DNA of 64,000 bases from Polynucleobacter kasalickyi (GCF_900176405.1 NZ_FWXJ01000003.1:1-64000); one strand, 5' to 3'. Positions 29,984 to 39,491 are shown, counted from the first letter of the stretch. The notes: a model not told the origin generated them from the sequence alone. A program made the numbers and translations.

Positions 29984-31036
29984 TTGGAAGATAAGCAAGT
30001 ATTTTCAATTACTTTACAGAAAAGTGGCAAATCATTTTTAGTGGCCGAAGATGAATCCATTTTAGATGCTGCGTTAAAACAAGGAATTATTCTCGCTTAT
30101 GGCTGTAAGAATGGAGCTTGTGGCTCTTGTAAAGCCAAAGTAATTGAAGGTGAATTTGCGATTGGGCCTCATAGTAGCAATGGCCTCACCGATGAAGAGG
30201 CCTCTAGAAATATCGCTCTTCTTTGTTGTACCACCCCTAAAAGTAACTGTACGGTGGATGCTCGTGAAATCGACGGAACGAGTGAATTTCCTGTAAAGAA
30301 AGTTCCATGTCGGGTCGCTGGACTTGAAAAACTCACCCATGATGTGGTGTCATTAAAACTGCAATTGCCATCTACTGAAAAATTTCGTTACATAGCTGGC
30401 CAATACGTAGAGTTTCTCCTCAAGGATGGTAAACGTCGCGCCTATTCCATCGCAACAGCACCGCATGAAGAAGGTCCGCTCGAGTTACAAATTAGACATA
30501 TGCCGGGTGGCTTATTTACGGATCATGTATTTGGCGTTAATCCTGATTTATTCTTAAAAGAAAAGGATATATTGAGATTTGAAGGCCCTATGGGAAGTTT
30601 TTTCTTAAGGGAGGACTCCGATAAGCCAATTATTTTCATCGCCTCCGGCACGGGTTTTGCACCTATCCAAGCGATCATTGAACACATGAAAGCAAATAAC
30701 ATTACTCGGGAAATGCATTTATATTGGGGGGGGAGAAGACCTTCTGACATTTATCATCTAGAAAAATGCTTGAACTGGGCTAAAGATCTACCTCATTTGC
30801 ATTTCATTCCCGTAGTTTCAGATGCCTTACCTGAGGATGCTTGGAGTGGTAGAACTGGTTTTGTACATGCTGCAGCAATGGAAGACATACCTGACATGAG
30901 TGGCTATCAAGTCTATGCCTGTGGTGCCCCGATTGTGATCAATAGCGCATCAAAAGATTTTGTAGGTAAATGTCAGCTCCCTGAGGATGAGTTTTATGCA
31001 GACTCTTTTACTTCAGAAGCAGATTTAGCGAAATAA
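29984..31036 (+). CDS. Plant-type ferredoxin/FNR oxidoreductase (AscD/Ubi-type)
   Basis: A 350-aa reductase fusing a [2Fe-2S] ferredoxin domain to an FAD/NAD(P)H domain. Cluster cysteines are C41, C46, C49 and C81 or C82 (YGCKNGACGSC, LLCC). FAD binding is seen in RAYSIATAP and nucleotide binding in IFIASGTGFAPIQAI and YACGAP. Such proteins are often annotated as CDP-6-deoxy-delta-3,4-glucoseen reductase, but no deoxysugar cluster is nearby, so that name is doubtful. It could supply electrons to an oxygenase such as the one at 9038. The start is TTG, with AAAGGG upstream. Confidence 0.85.
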   Translation: MEDKQVFSITLQKSGKSFLVAEDESILDAALKQGIILAYGCKNGACGSCKAKVIEGEFAIGPHSSNGLTDEEASRNIALLCCTTPKSNCTVDAREIDGTSEFPVKKVPCRVAGLEKLTHDVVSLKLQLPSTEKFRYIAGQYVEFLLKDGKRRAYSIATAPHEEGPLELQIRHMPGGLFTDHVFGVNPDLFLKEKDILRFEGPMGSFFLREDSDKPIIFIASGTGFAPIQAIIEHMKANNITREMHLYWGGRRPSDIYHLEKCLNWAKDLPHLHFIPVVSDALPEDAWSGRTGFVHAAAMEDIPDMSGYQVYACGAPIVINSASKDFVGKCQLPEDEFYADSFTSEADLAK

Positions 31037-31101
31037 GACCCATTACTGTCATTTGTTTCTAATAAACTATTTTTTAATTTTCTTTTTTACTTGGACTTGT
31101 C

Positions 31102-32280
31102 ATGATTGATACGCACTCAATAATGTATATTACGAACCGCCCAGATATAACGATGGTTTCTGGAGAAGGCTCTTGGCTCACTGACAATGAAGGTAAACGC
31201 TATTTAGACTTTATGCAAGGTTGGGCAGTGAATTGTCTGGGTCACAGTAATCCTGGCATGATTTCCGCCCTTGAGCAGCAAGCGCGTAAAGTAATGAATC
31301 CTAGTCCGGCTTTTTACAACGAGCCAATGATTGACCTGGCGAATTTACTGACAGACAACAGTTGTTTTGATAAGGTATTTTTTGCCAATAGTGGTGCTGA
31401 AGCCAACGAAGGTGCCATTAAGTTAGCAAGAAAATGGGGCCAACTTCATAAAAATAAAGCTTTCGAAATCATTACTTTTGATCATAGTTTTCATGGCAGA
31501 ACTCTGGCTACGATGAGCGCATCGGGTAAACCAGGTTGGGATACCATGTTCGCCCCCCAAGTACCAGGTTTTCCAAAAGCTACATTAAATGACCTGTCCA
31601 GTGTCGAACAGCTCATTAATGAGAATACTGTAGCAGTCATGTTAGAACCAGTACAAGGCGAAGGAGGAGTAATTCCCGCCGAACTAGAGTTCATGAAAGA
31701 TTTAAGAGCCTTAACGAAAAAACACAATATTTTATTGATTGTGGATGAAGTACAAAGTGGCTGTGGGCGAACTGGCAAACTGTTTGCACATCAACTATTT
31801 GATGTTAAGCCTGACATCATGACCCTCGGTAAGGGAATTGGTGGTGGAGTGCCACTATCAGCCCTACTCTGCACTGACGAAGTGGCGAGTTTTGTGCCAG
31901 GTGACCAAGGTGGTACCTATAACGGGAATCCACTCATGTGTGCCGTAGGTATTAGTGTCATTCAACAACTCACCGCACCAGGGTTTTTAGATGCAGTCAT
32001 GGCAAAAGGTGCATATCTAAAAAATAAGTTGCTCAAACTTTCTGATGAGTTAGGTTTAGACGGAGAGCGTGGGGAAGGTTTACTCAGAGCGCTAAAACTC
32101 AATCGAGATATTGGGCCTAGCATTGTCGAAGCAGCCCGTTTAATGACGCCTCAGGGTTTATTGATTAACGCCCCACGTCCTAACTTAATCCGCTTCATGC
32201 CAGCTCTCAATGTGAGTAATGAGGAGATTGACCTCATGGTTGACATGTTAAGTCAATTAATTGCTCAAGCTCCTAAATAA
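31102..32280 (+). CDS. argD: Acetylornithine/succinyldiaminopimelate-type aminotransferase
   Basis: A PLP-dependent class III transaminase of arginine (and possibly lysine) biosynthesis, 392 aa. Visible signatures are FANSGAEANEGAIKLARKW, DHSFHGRTLATMSASG, IVDEVQSGCGRTG and the PLP lysine in TLGKGIGGGVPLSA. It lies far from argG and argF at the right end of the window. Its 3' end overlaps the convergent livF by 16 nt. Confidence 0.9.
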   Translation: MIDTHSIMYITNRPDITMVSGEGSWLTDNEGKRYLDFMQGWAVNCLGHSNPGMISALEQQARKVMNPSPAFYNEPMIDLANLLTDNSCFDKVFFANSGAEANEGAIKLARKWGQLHKNKAFEIITFDHSFHGRTLATMSASGKPGWDTMFAPQVPGFPKATLNDLSSVEQLINENTVAVMLEPVQGEGGVIPAELEFMKDLRALTKKHNILLIVDEVQSGCGRTGKLFAHQLFDVKPDIMTLGKGIGGGVPLSALLCTDEVASFVPGDQGGTYNGNPLMCAVGISVIQQLTAPGFLDAVMAKGAYLKNKLLKLSDELGLDGERGEGLLRALKLNRDIGPSIVEAARLMTPQGLLINAPRPNLIRFMPALNVSNEEIDLMVDMLSQLIAQAPK

Positions 32281-32963
32281 GCTGCGCTAACACGGGGATC
32301 TTTTATTAGATCCTCGGCCTTGCCTTCAATCGATATTTGACCACTTTCTAAAACATAGGCGCGATCAGATATTTCAAGGGCACGTTGAGCATTTTGCTCA
32401 ACCAAAAGAATCGTCATTCCCGCCTTCGCAATCCGTTCAATCACCTCAAAAATGGTGTCGACTAAAATTGGGGACAGTCCCATCGATGGTTCATCCAACA
32501 GTAGTAATTTGGGTCTCGACATTAAGGCTCTTGCCATTGCCACCATTTGTTGCTCGCCACCCGATAAAGTACCGGCCAATTGCTTTGAGCGTTCTTTAAT
32601 TCTTGGGAAAAATGAATACATTTTTTCCAAATCGACCTCAATTTCGCCATCCTTACGTGAGTATGCCCCCATTTGTAAATTTTCTAAAACGGTCATTCGC
32701 GTAAAAATTCCTCTACCTTCGGGGACTAAAGCCATTCCACGAGCTAGTAACTCATAGGACTTCCCTGAACTTGGGACTTCATTAAACAGTATTTCGCCAC
32801 TTTGCCAAGAAATCATTCCCGCAATCGCCTTCAGCGTAGAGGTTTTCCCTGCTCCATTGGAGCCAATTAAGCTAACTAACTCGCCTGTTCGCACCTCAAG
32901 ATCAATCCCATTGACTGCTAAAATACCCCCGTAAGAAATTTTCAATTGTTTTACTTTAAGCAT
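32265..32963 (-). CDS. livF: Branched-chain amino acid ABC transporter ATPase LivF
   Basis: A 232-aa ABC ATPase. Walker A is LIGSNGAGKTSTLK, the signature motif is LSGGEQQMVAMARALM, and Walker B is LLLLDEPSMGLSP. It works as a heterodimer with LivG on the LivHM membrane core. Last gene of the leftward livKHMGF operon. Confidence 0.95.
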   Translation of the reverse strand: MLKVKQLKISYGGILAVNGIDLEVRTGELVSLIGSNGAGKTSTLKAIAGMISWQSGEILFNEVPSSGKSYELLARGMALVPEGRGIFTRMTVLENLQMGAYSRKDGEIEVDLEKMYSFFPRIKERSKQLAGTLSGGEQQMVAMARALMSRPKLLLLDEPSMGLSPILVDTIFEVIERIAKAGMTILLVEQNAQRALEISDRAYVLESGQISIEGKAEDLIKDPRVSAAYLGA

Positions 32964-32971
32964 TTGTATTC

Positions 32972-33763
32972 CTAAACACTTTCCTTACGATGGCCTAAAT
33001 AAGCCTCAATCACCGCAGGATTTTGGCGGACCTGTTCTGGTAATCCGGCGGCAATCACCTGGCCATAATCTAAAACAAAAATATAATCGCAAAGTCCCAT
33101 CACTAGCCGAACATCATGTTCAATCATCAAAATCGTCGTACCATCACTCTGGATTTTTTTTAACAAGGTGTTTAAACTGTTTTTTTCCGTTTGATTCATC
33201 CCTGCAGCAGGCTCATCGAGAGCAAGTAAGAGGGGTTCGGTCGCTAAAGCGCGCGCAATTTCCAATCGCCTTTGATCGCCATAAGGCAGGTTTTTCGCCT
33301 TTTGATCAGCTAAGGCACTTCGTATTCCAACATATTGTAGGAGTTCATAGGCACGTTCTTTAATTTTGCGCTCTTCCTCCATGGTCGATTGCGTTTTTAG
33401 GATCGCTCCAATAAATCCGGCCTTAGTTCGCACATGTCGTCCAACCATCACATTTTCTAAGACAGACATTTCTTTAAATAAACGAATATTTTGAAAAGTT
33501 CGAGCGATGCCTGCCTTTAGTACTTGATCTACCGCCACTGGGTTGTATGACTTCCCATTCAGATAAAAATTACCCGAATTCGCTGTATAGAGTCCAGTAA
33601 TTAGATTAAAACAAGTTGTTTTACCCGCTCCATTTGGTCCAATTAATCCAACAATTTGCCCCTTTTTAACCTCTAGGTTAACGCCACTAAGTGCATGTAA
33701 TCCACCAAATCGTTTATGGACGTTGGTAATTTTGAGTAAGTCGATCTGGGTATCCATTGTCAT
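32972..33763 (-). CDS. livG: Branched-chain amino acid ABC transporter ATPase LivG
   Basis: A 263-aa ABC ATPase. Walker A is LIGPNGAGKTTCFNLI. The signature region is NLPYGDQRRLEIARALA, a LivG-type variant of LSGGQ. Walker B is LLALDEPAAGMN, and the C-terminal BCA domain ends with NPAVIEAYLGH. Its start overlaps the livM stop by 4 nt; livF follows after 8 nt. Confidence 0.95.
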   Translation of the reverse strand: MTMDTQIDLLKITNVHKRFGGLHALSGVNLEVKKGQIVGLIGPNGAGKTTCFNLITGLYTANSGNFYLNGKSYNPVAVDQVLKAGIARTFQNIRLFKEMSVLENVMVGRHVRTKAGFIGAILKTQSTMEEERKIKERAYELLQYVGIRSALADQKAKNLPYGDQRRLEIARALATEPLLLALDEPAAGMNQTEKNSLNTLLKKIQSDGTTILMIEHDVRLVMGLCDYIFVLDYGQVIAAGLPEQVRQNPAVIEAYLGHRKESV

Positions 33764-34830
33764 GCTTTAGATCCCGACCACAAACCACTAGGTTTAAATC
33801 GAATCACGAGTATTAAGGCACTAGCATAAAAGAGTTGCCGAATAATTTCCGCATCCACCAATGTTTTTCCAAACATCATTTTTTGCAATGGATCCATCGT
33901 GGATCTCAATAACTCAGGGAATCCAGCTAATAAAAAACTACCCAAAATTACACCTGGAATATGGCCCATGCCACCTAATACGACCATCGCCAAAATCACG
34001 ATGGATTCCGAAAGCGAGAAGGACTCAGGGGAAATAAATCCTTGGAACGACGCAAATAGTGCTCCAGACACCCCGCCAAAAGACGCGCCAATTGCAAACG
34101 CTAGTAATTTTAAATTTCGGGTGTTTAACCCCATTGCCTTAGCTGCTATCTCATCTTCGCGAATCGCTACCCAAGCACGACCAATTCTTGAATCTTGAAT
34201 CCGTGTGCACATCAGAATCACCATCAACACCAAAAATAAGAAGAGGTAATAGTTGAGTATGACTGAGGGAATAGAGATCCCGGCAAGATGTAAGGTCTTA
34301 CCAAAACTGATTCCGCCGATTTGGACAGGGTCTATACCATTTATCCCGTTTGCCCCATTTGTCAAATTGACAGGACGATCTAAATTATTCAAAAAAATCC
34401 GAATGATTTCGCCAAAACCAAGCGTAACAATCGCTAAATAATCACCTCGAAGTTTGAGCGTCGGAGCGCCTAATAAGGCACCAAAAAATGCAGCGATGAG
34501 ACCTGCGATTGGCAAAATCAACAAATAACTAACATGCAAGCCGCTCGGCATCGCTTGTTTAATTTCCAGAAAGGTATTGGTTAAGTGGGGTGAAGCTAAT
34601 AAACCGGCCGTATAAGCACCAACTGCATAAAATGCAATGTAACCCAAATCAAGTAGGCCGGCAAAACCAACGACAATATTTAAACCTAGTGCTAAAAAAC
34701 AATATAAGAGAGCAAAGTCTAAAACCCGAACCCAATAATTACCGCCCATGAATGAGACGAGCCAAGGCATGCAAAGTGCCGCAATAAAGGTTGCAAAAAG
34801 CATCCATAATCGCATCTGCTGGTTGGTCAT
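33760..34830 (-). CDS. livM: Branched-chain amino acid ABC transporter permease LivM
   Basis: A 356-aa inner-membrane permease with eight to ten helices. GLNIVVGFAGLLDLGYIAFYAVGA and GDYLAIVTLGFGEIIR are typical of LivM. The cytoplasmic EAA-like loop VAIREDEIAAKAMGLN would contact the ATPases. It adjoins livH without a gap and overlaps livG by 4 nt. Confidence 0.95.
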   Translation of the reverse strand: MTNQQMRLWMLFATFIAALCMPWLVSFMGGNYWVRVLDFALLYCFLALGLNIVVGFAGLLDLGYIAFYAVGAYTAGLLASPHLTNTFLEIKQAMPSGLHVSYLLILPIAGLIAAFFGALLGAPTLKLRGDYLAIVTLGFGEIIRIFLNNLDRPVNLTNGANGINGIDPVQIGGISFGKTLHLAGISIPSVILNYYLFLFLVLMVILMCTRIQDSRIGRAWVAIREDEIAAKAMGLNTRNLKLLAFAIGASFGGVSGALFASFQGFISPESFSLSESIVILAMVVLGGMGHIPGVILGSFLLAGFPELLRSTMDPLQKMMFGKTLVDAEIIRQLFYASALILVIRFKPSGLWSGSKA

Positions 34831-35766
34831 TTAAGCTCTATCCCCCAGTTTTTCACCCAAAAGGCCCGAGGGTCTGAATACTAAAACGCAAATAAGCACG
34901 ATAAAAGCAAAAATATCTTGATAGTTGGAACCAAATACCCCACCCGATAATTCGCCAATATATCCCGCGCCTAAAGATTCAATTAAACCGAGCAGTAAGC
35001 CCCCTAACATCGCACCTGGAATATTACCGATGCCACCAAGTACAGCCGCTGTAAATGCTTTCAGACCGGGAATGAACCCCATGTAAAAATGCACCGAACC
35101 ATAATTGCTAGCGATCATAATGCCGGCTAGCGCAGCAAGTGCCCCACCCAACATAAAAGTATAGGCAATGACTTGATTGACATTGACCCCCATAATGCCA
35201 GCAATTTGGGGGTTCTCCGAAGTTGCACGCATCGCTCTCCCAAATCGGGTCCGGTTCACCAAAATTAATAAACCTAGCATCGTAATTACAGAGGTAAGAA
35301 TGATGATGATCTCGCGTACATTAATACTTACTTCTGAGCGACTCATTGGAATCGAATCTGCCGGCAATAACTCTGGAAAATTCAAAGGAGTCCGGCCCCA
35401 AATAATCATCGCTAGTGTTTGCAGAAGGATCGACATACCAATCGCAGAAATTAATGGTGCTAGTCGAGGAGCATTTCTTAAGGGGCGATAGGCAATCATC
35501 TCAATATAACGACTAATGAGCGCGCAAGAAGTAGCTGCAATGATGAAGGCAATCATTAAGATCAACAGGTTTGGCATCCCTGGGAAATAAACGTTCAAGA
35601 CTTTAATGACAGTTAAAGCAATAAAAGCTCCCATCATTAATACTTCGCCATGAGCGAAGTTAATGATCCCTAGGACTCCATAAACCATGGTGTAGCCAAG
35701 TGCAATCAGGGAATAAATACTTCCCAAGACGAGGCCATTAATAATTTGTTGTAAAAACGTATCCAT
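34831..35766 (-). CDS. livH: Branched-chain amino acid ABC transporter permease LivH
   Basis: A 311-aa inner-membrane permease. The N-terminal INGLVLGSIYSLIALGYTMV and GIINFAHGEVLMMGAF are the family signature, so the ATG at 35766 is firmly placed by homology. No Shine-Dalgarno sequence is visible: the start codon follows directly on the U-tract of a terminator hairpin. Confidence 0.95.
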   Translation of the reverse strand: MDTFLQQIINGLVLGSIYSLIALGYTMVYGVLGIINFAHGEVLMMGAFIALTVIKVLNVYFPGMPNLLILMIAFIIAATSCALISRYIEMIAYRPLRNAPRLAPLISAIGMSILLQTLAMIIWGRTPLNFPELLPADSIPMSRSEVSINVREIIIILTSVITMLGLLILVNRTRFGRAMRATSENPQIAGIMGVNVNQVIAYTFMLGGALAALAGIMIASNYGSVHFYMGFIPGLKAFTAAVLGGIGNIPGAMLGGLLLGLIESLGAGYIGELSGGVFGSNYQDIFAFIVLICVLVFRPSGLLGEKLGDRA

Positions 35767-35794
35767 AAAAAAACGACAGATAGAAATCTGTCGT
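35767..35794 (-). terminator. Intrinsic terminator/attenuator between livK and livH
   Basis: A perfect 8-bp stem (35773-35780 with 35787-35794) with a 6-nt loop, followed leftward by six U residues. The U-run ends at the livH ATG. It would let livK be transcribed in excess of the membrane and ATPase genes, as binding proteins usually are. Confidence 0.8.
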
Positions 35795-35802
35795 TGATTT
35801 TT

Positions 35803-36987
35803 TTATTGCATGTGCATGACTTCTAAAGTGGAGATTTTCTTCTCTTTATAGTCGTTTAAAGTAATGGCACTATTTTTTAAATCACCTTTAGCATCAAATT
35901 TAATTTGACCAGATATTCCCTCATAGTTCGTATTTGGAAGTTCTTTCAAAATATCTGCTGCGGCAGTTGAATTCGCTCTTTTCATTGCCTCAACAATAAT
36001 CATCACCGCATCGTAAGCCATTGGGGAATAAATTTGTACCTCGATACCAAATCGTTCCTGATATTTCTTAAGGAATGCTCCACCATCTTTAAGACTTTCT
36101 TTCGGCACGCCAACTGTAGAACATACGACATTACTGACGGCATCACCGGCTAAATCATATAAGGTTGGACTACAAATCCCATCACCACCAACGATTTTTG
36201 CCTTAATGCCCAACTCTCGCGCTTGTTTAGCAAAGAGGCCACCAGTTGCGGCCATCCCACCAAAAACGATCACATCTGGATTCTTCGCTCGAATATTCGT
36301 TAAGATGGCCTTAAAGTCAGTGGCCTTATTATTCGTCGCTTCATGCAGAACAATATGCGCTTCTTTGGCTTTTGCGGCTTTTTCAAATTCATCAATTAAA
36401 CCCTTGCCATACTGAGTTGCATCATCCACTAATGCAATCTTACGAGCATTTAACTTTTCGACGGTATACAAAGCCAAGATCGGGCCCTGTTGTGCGTCAG
36501 TACCGACTAAACGAAACACATTCTTAAAATTTTGATTCGTTAACTCCGGATTAGTTGAAGATGGAGTAATTTGGGCAATACCCGCTTCGTTATAAATTTT
36601 TGAAGCGGGAATGGACACGCCAGAATTTAAATGCCCCACCACAGCAACCACTTTACTATCCACTAATTTTTGCGCTACCTGAGTGCCCTGTTTAGGATCT
36701 CCGGCATCATCTTCACCTAATAGTTCTAATGTGATTTTTTTGCCATTAATCACGAGGCCCTTTTGATTAATTTCTTCTACCGCAAGTCTTGCACCATTTT
36801 CATTATCTTTACCCAAGTACGAATCACCGCCGGTTAATGGCGCACCATTACCAATCCTCACGATTTCAGTATTCGCTCCACTAGCACTTTTAGAATCATC
36901 TTTTTTGCCGCAACTTGCCAATAAACTGATGGCGAAGATGGCTGTCAAAATATGCAAAGATTTTTTAGTCACTTTTGATTGATGCAT
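35803..36987 (-). CDS. livK: Branched-chain amino acid ABC transporter substrate-binding lipoprotein
   Basis: A 394-aa periplasmic binding protein of the Leu/Ile/Val family. A lipobox LLASC with C26 makes it a probable lipoprotein, not a freely soluble periplasmic protein. The mature part shows VRIGNGAPLTGGDSYLGKDN and NGARLAVEEIN. First gene of the leftward liv operon, with an AAGGAG motif upstream. The exact amino acid preference cannot be read from sequence. Confidence 0.92.
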   Translation of the reverse strand: MHQSKVTKKSLHILTAIFAISLLASCGKKDDSKSASGANTEIVRIGNGAPLTGGDSYLGKDNENGARLAVEEINQKGLVINGKKITLELLGEDDAGDPKQGTQVAQKLVDSKVVAVVGHLNSGVSIPASKIYNEAGIAQITPSSTNPELTNQNFKNVFRLVGTDAQQGPILALYTVEKLNARKIALVDDATQYGKGLIDEFEKAAKAKEAHIVLHEATNNKATDFKAILTNIRAKNPDVIVFGGMAATGGLFAKQARELGIKAKIVGGDGICSPTLYDLAGDAVSNVVCSTVGVPKESLKDGGAFLKKYQERFGIEVQIYSPMAYDAVMIIVEAMKRANSTAAADILKELPNTNYEGISGQIKFDAKGDLKNSAITLNDYKEKKISTLEVMHMQ

Positions 36988-37039
36988 GGTTATACATTCT
37001 CCTTGTGGGTTCGGTAAAACTACTTCAGTTTGGGTTATT

Positions 37040-37987
37040 TTAAATTGACTTCAAGCCCTTGGGTAAAGCAAATACTGTACTTTCCTGAATACCTTCTAAA
37101 GGCCTTACATGTTTGGGACCGTACTCTTTAATTTTGTCAATAATCGATTGTGCGAGGACTTCAGGCGCTGAAGCACCTGCAGTCAAGCCTACTTTTTTAA
37201 CTCCTTCAAACCATTTAGGATTCAACTGTTCAGGTGCATCCACCATATAAGCTGGGACACCCATTTTTTCTGCCAACTCTCTTAGCCGATTTGAGTTCGA
37301 GCTATTCGGACTTCCCACCACAATCACTAACTCCACGAGTGGTGCCATAAACTTCACGGCATCCTGACGGTTCTGGGTTGCGTAACAAATGTCTTGCTTT
37401 TTAGGTTGAGCAATTTGCGGGTATTTATTTTTTAATGCCTCAACAATATCTTTTGTCTCATCAAGTGATAGGGTAGTTTGAGTTACATAGGCAATCTTTG
37501 TATCTACTGGGAATGTTAACTTTTGTACATCTTCCAGGTTTTCAACTAAGCTGATACGATCTGGAACTTGTCCCATCGTACCTTCTACTTCAGGATGGCC
37601 GGCGTGACCAATCATGACGACCTGATACCCTTCTTGATACATTTTGATGACTTCCACATGAACCTTTGTCACCAAAGGGCAAGTGGCATCAAAGATCTGA
37701 AAACCTAAACGATTTGCTTCGCTCTTAATTGAGGGTGGCACTCCGTGCGCGCTAAATACTAAAGTTGCCCCAGCTGGAACTTGGCCTAAATCATCAATAA
37801 AGATTGCTCCTCTGGCTCGCAGGTCATCCACCACATATTTATTATGAACAATCTCATGTCGTACGTAAATTGGTGCGCCAAATTGAATCAAGGCCTCATT
37901 GACAATGGAAATCGCTCTATCAACCCCAGCACAAAAACCTCTTGGTTGGGCTAAAAGTATTTCTGCTTCAGTATTTGGCATATTCAT
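37040..37987 (-). CDS. ispH: 4-hydroxy-3-methylbut-2-enyl diphosphate reductase
   Basis: Last enzyme of the MEP isoprenoid pathway, a [4Fe-4S] protein. It starts ILLAQPRGFCAGVDRAI, with the first cluster cysteine. Further conserved cysteines fall in IFDATCPLVTKVH and QDICYATQNRQ. EVEGTMGQ and GSPNSSNSNRLRELA are also diagnostic. At 315 aa the length is normal. It is downstream of fkpB by 6 nt, a common pairing in proteobacteria. Confidence 0.97.
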   Translation of the reverse strand: MNMPNTEAEILLAQPRGFCAGVDRAISIVNEALIQFGAPIYVRHEIVHNKYVVDDLRARGAIFIDDLGQVPAGATLVFSAHGVPPSIKSEANRLGFQIFDATCPLVTKVHVEVIKMYQEGYQVVMIGHAGHPEVEGTMGQVPDRISLVENLEDVQKLTFPVDTKIAYVTQTTLSLDETKDIVEALKNKYPQIAQPKKQDICYATQNRQDAVKFMAPLVELVIVVGSPNSSNSNRLRELAEKMGVPAYMVDAPEQLNPKWFEGVKKVGLTAGASAPEVLAQSIIDKIKEYGPKHVRPLEGIQESTVFALPKGLKSI

Positions 37988-37993
37988 AAATAA

Positions 37994-38440
37994 TTACATT
38001 ATCGAAATAATTTTTACTTCAAAAGTGATTGTTTTGCCTGATAACGGATGATTGAAATCAATCCACGCGCCCTCAGCATCAAAGGACTGCAATATCCCTG
38101 CATAAGTTGCGCCATTGGGAGCATTGAATTCCACCATATCACCTACAGTATAAGTATCTTCTGGATCACTGTTGTCATTCAGTGTTTTTGAGGATACATG
38201 TTGAATTAGGTCTGGATTACGTAAGCCAAAACCTGCTTCGGGTTCAAGCGAAATAGTTTTATGTTCCCCCTGCTCTAATCCAATGAGCGAATTTTCAAGG
38301 GCGGGAGCAAACTGTCCAGCCCCTAACAATAGAGTGGCAGGTTTATCGGTAAACGTATTTACAAGATCTCCACCTTCAGGAAGGCCGATACGATAATGCA
38401 ACGTCAAAAAAGAGTCAGTTTTTACAATAATTTTCATCAT
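37994..38440 (-). CDS. fkpB: FKBP-type peptidyl-prolyl isomerase (SlpA/FkpB)
   Basis: A 148-aa SlyD-like prolyl isomerase. It shows FLTLHYRIGLPEGGDLVNTF, LLLGAGQFAPALENSLIGL and GFGLRNPDLIQ, typical of FkpB. It precedes ispH. A TACAAT -10-like box at 38452-38447 lies so close to the start that the leader would be very short. The gene is divergent from radC and their 5' ends may overlap. Confidence 0.9.
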   Translation of the reverse strand: MMKIIVKTDSFLTLHYRIGLPEGGDLVNTFTDKPATLLLGAGQFAPALENSLIGLEQGEHKTISLEPEAGFGLRNPDLIQHVSSKTLNDNSDPEDTYTVGDMVEFNAPNGATYAGILQSFDAEGAWIDFNHPLSGKTITFEVKIISIM

Positions 38441-39160
38441 CCCTCTATTGTAGCGAGAGCGCCGGAAGAACGTAAACCTATTCCTGAATGGCCGATCAAT
38501 ATGCGCCCCAGAGAAAAGCTTTTACTCTCTGGTGTTCAAAGCTTATCAGACCCTGAGTTACTAGCGATTTTTTTACGTTGCGGGACAAAAAATCGAAATG
38601 TGATCGAACTTTCCAGCGACTTATTAGAAGAATGTGGCGGCATTCGCGCCTTATTACAATGCCAATTAAATGATCTTAGTAGGTTTAAAGGCTTAGGAAT
38701 TGCCAAATGGTCTCAATTGCAGGCTATTTACGAATTAGTAAAACGTTCAATTAGTGAAGAGTTAAAGCAAGTGGTAGTTATCAATTCCCCTGCCATGGTT
38801 AGAGAGTATCTACAAGCATCAATAGGACATCTTCAGCATGAAGTATTTGGCGTATTGTTTTTAGATGCCTTGGGGCGTCTCATTGAGTTTAAAGTCTTAT
38901 TTAGGGGCACAATCAACCAAACCACTATTTATCCGAAAGAAGTTGTTAAAGAAGCGATTCAATTGAATGCTTCGGCCTTAATCATCAGCCATAACCATCC
39001 GGTCGGTGAGGTACACCCCAGCCAAGCAGACATCGATTTAACCAATCAACTTCAACAAATTATGCATTTATTGGACATTTCTCTATTAGATCATTGCATC
39101 GTATCGCCCAATGGATATTTTTCTTTTTTAGATGCAGGACTACTAAATTCTCTAAATTAG
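38396..39160 (+). CDS. radC: RadC family JAB domain protein
   Basis: A 254-aa protein with an N-terminal helix-hairpin-helix region (FKGLGIAKWSQLQAI) and a C-terminal JAMM metalloprotease-like domain with HNHPVGEVHPSQADID. Its function remains unsettled despite the name. Start uncertain: homologues begin just before WPxxxRPREKL, here at residues 31-41, so the 5' end given is probably too long. The only other ATG (38501) would cut off the conserved WP. An alternative codon near 38447 is possible. Confidence 0.88.
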   Translation: MQRQKRVSFYNNFHHPSIVARAPEERKPIPEWPINMRPREKLLLSGVQSLSDPELLAIFLRCGTKNRNVIELSSDLLEECGGIRALLQCQLNDLSRFKGLGIAKWSQLQAIYELVKRSISEELKQVVVINSPAMVREYLQASIGHLQHEVFGVLFLDALGRLIEFKVLFRGTINQTTIYPKEVVKEAIQLNASALIISHNHPVGEVHPSQADIDLTNQLQQIMHLLDISLLDHCIVSPNGYFSFLDAGLLNSLN

Positions 39161-39179
39161 AAAATTTTTATTAATCTAC

Positions 39180-39209
39180 TTGGCATTCTGATAAATAAAC
39201 TGATATAAT
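39180..39209 (+). promoter_or_regulatory. Sigma-70 promoter of rpmB-rpmG
   Basis: TTGGCA (39180-39185) and TATAAT (39204-39209) are separated by 18 nt. This is the best-matching promoter I found in the window, fitting a strongly expressed ribosomal protein operon. A strong AAGGAG site follows at 39234-39239, before the rpmB ATG at 39246. Confidence 0.8.
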
Positions 39210-39245
39210 TCTTTTCTTTAGTTCCGAACAATGAAGGAGTGTGTC

Positions 39246-39479
39246 ATGGCTCGAGTATGCCAAGTCACCGGGAAAAAGCCAATGGTTGGCAATAATGTTT
39301 CCCATGCAAACAATAAAACTAAACGTCGCTTTTTGCCGAATTTGCAAAATCGTCGTTTTTGGGTCGAATCCGAAAACCGTTGGGTAAGCTTACGCTTGAC
39401 GAATGCTGGACTTCGTTTAATTGACAAAAACGGTATTGATTCAGTTTTGGCTGATATCCGTGCTCGTGGCGAAATGTAA
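39246..39479 (+). CDS. rpmB: 50S ribosomal protein bL28
   Basis: A 77-aa large-subunit protein starting [20 protein letters not shown]. The ATG at 39246 is preferred to an in-frame codon at 39231, because AAGGAG lies 6 nt before it and the product then begins as homologues do. It lacks the paired CxxC zinc motifs of the zinc-binding paralogues. Cotranscribed with rpmG. Confidence 0.97.
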   Translation: MARVCQVTGKKPMVGNNVSHANNKTKRRFLPNLQNRRFWVESENRWVSLRLTNAGLRLIDKNGIDSVLADIRARGEM

Positions 39480-39491
39480 TCGAGGATTATC

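Noticed and set aside
29984..31036. Deoxysugar biosynthesis role suggested by the usual AscD annotation
   Set aside because: No CDP-sugar genes nearby; the domain layout only supports a general ferredoxin/FNR reductase.
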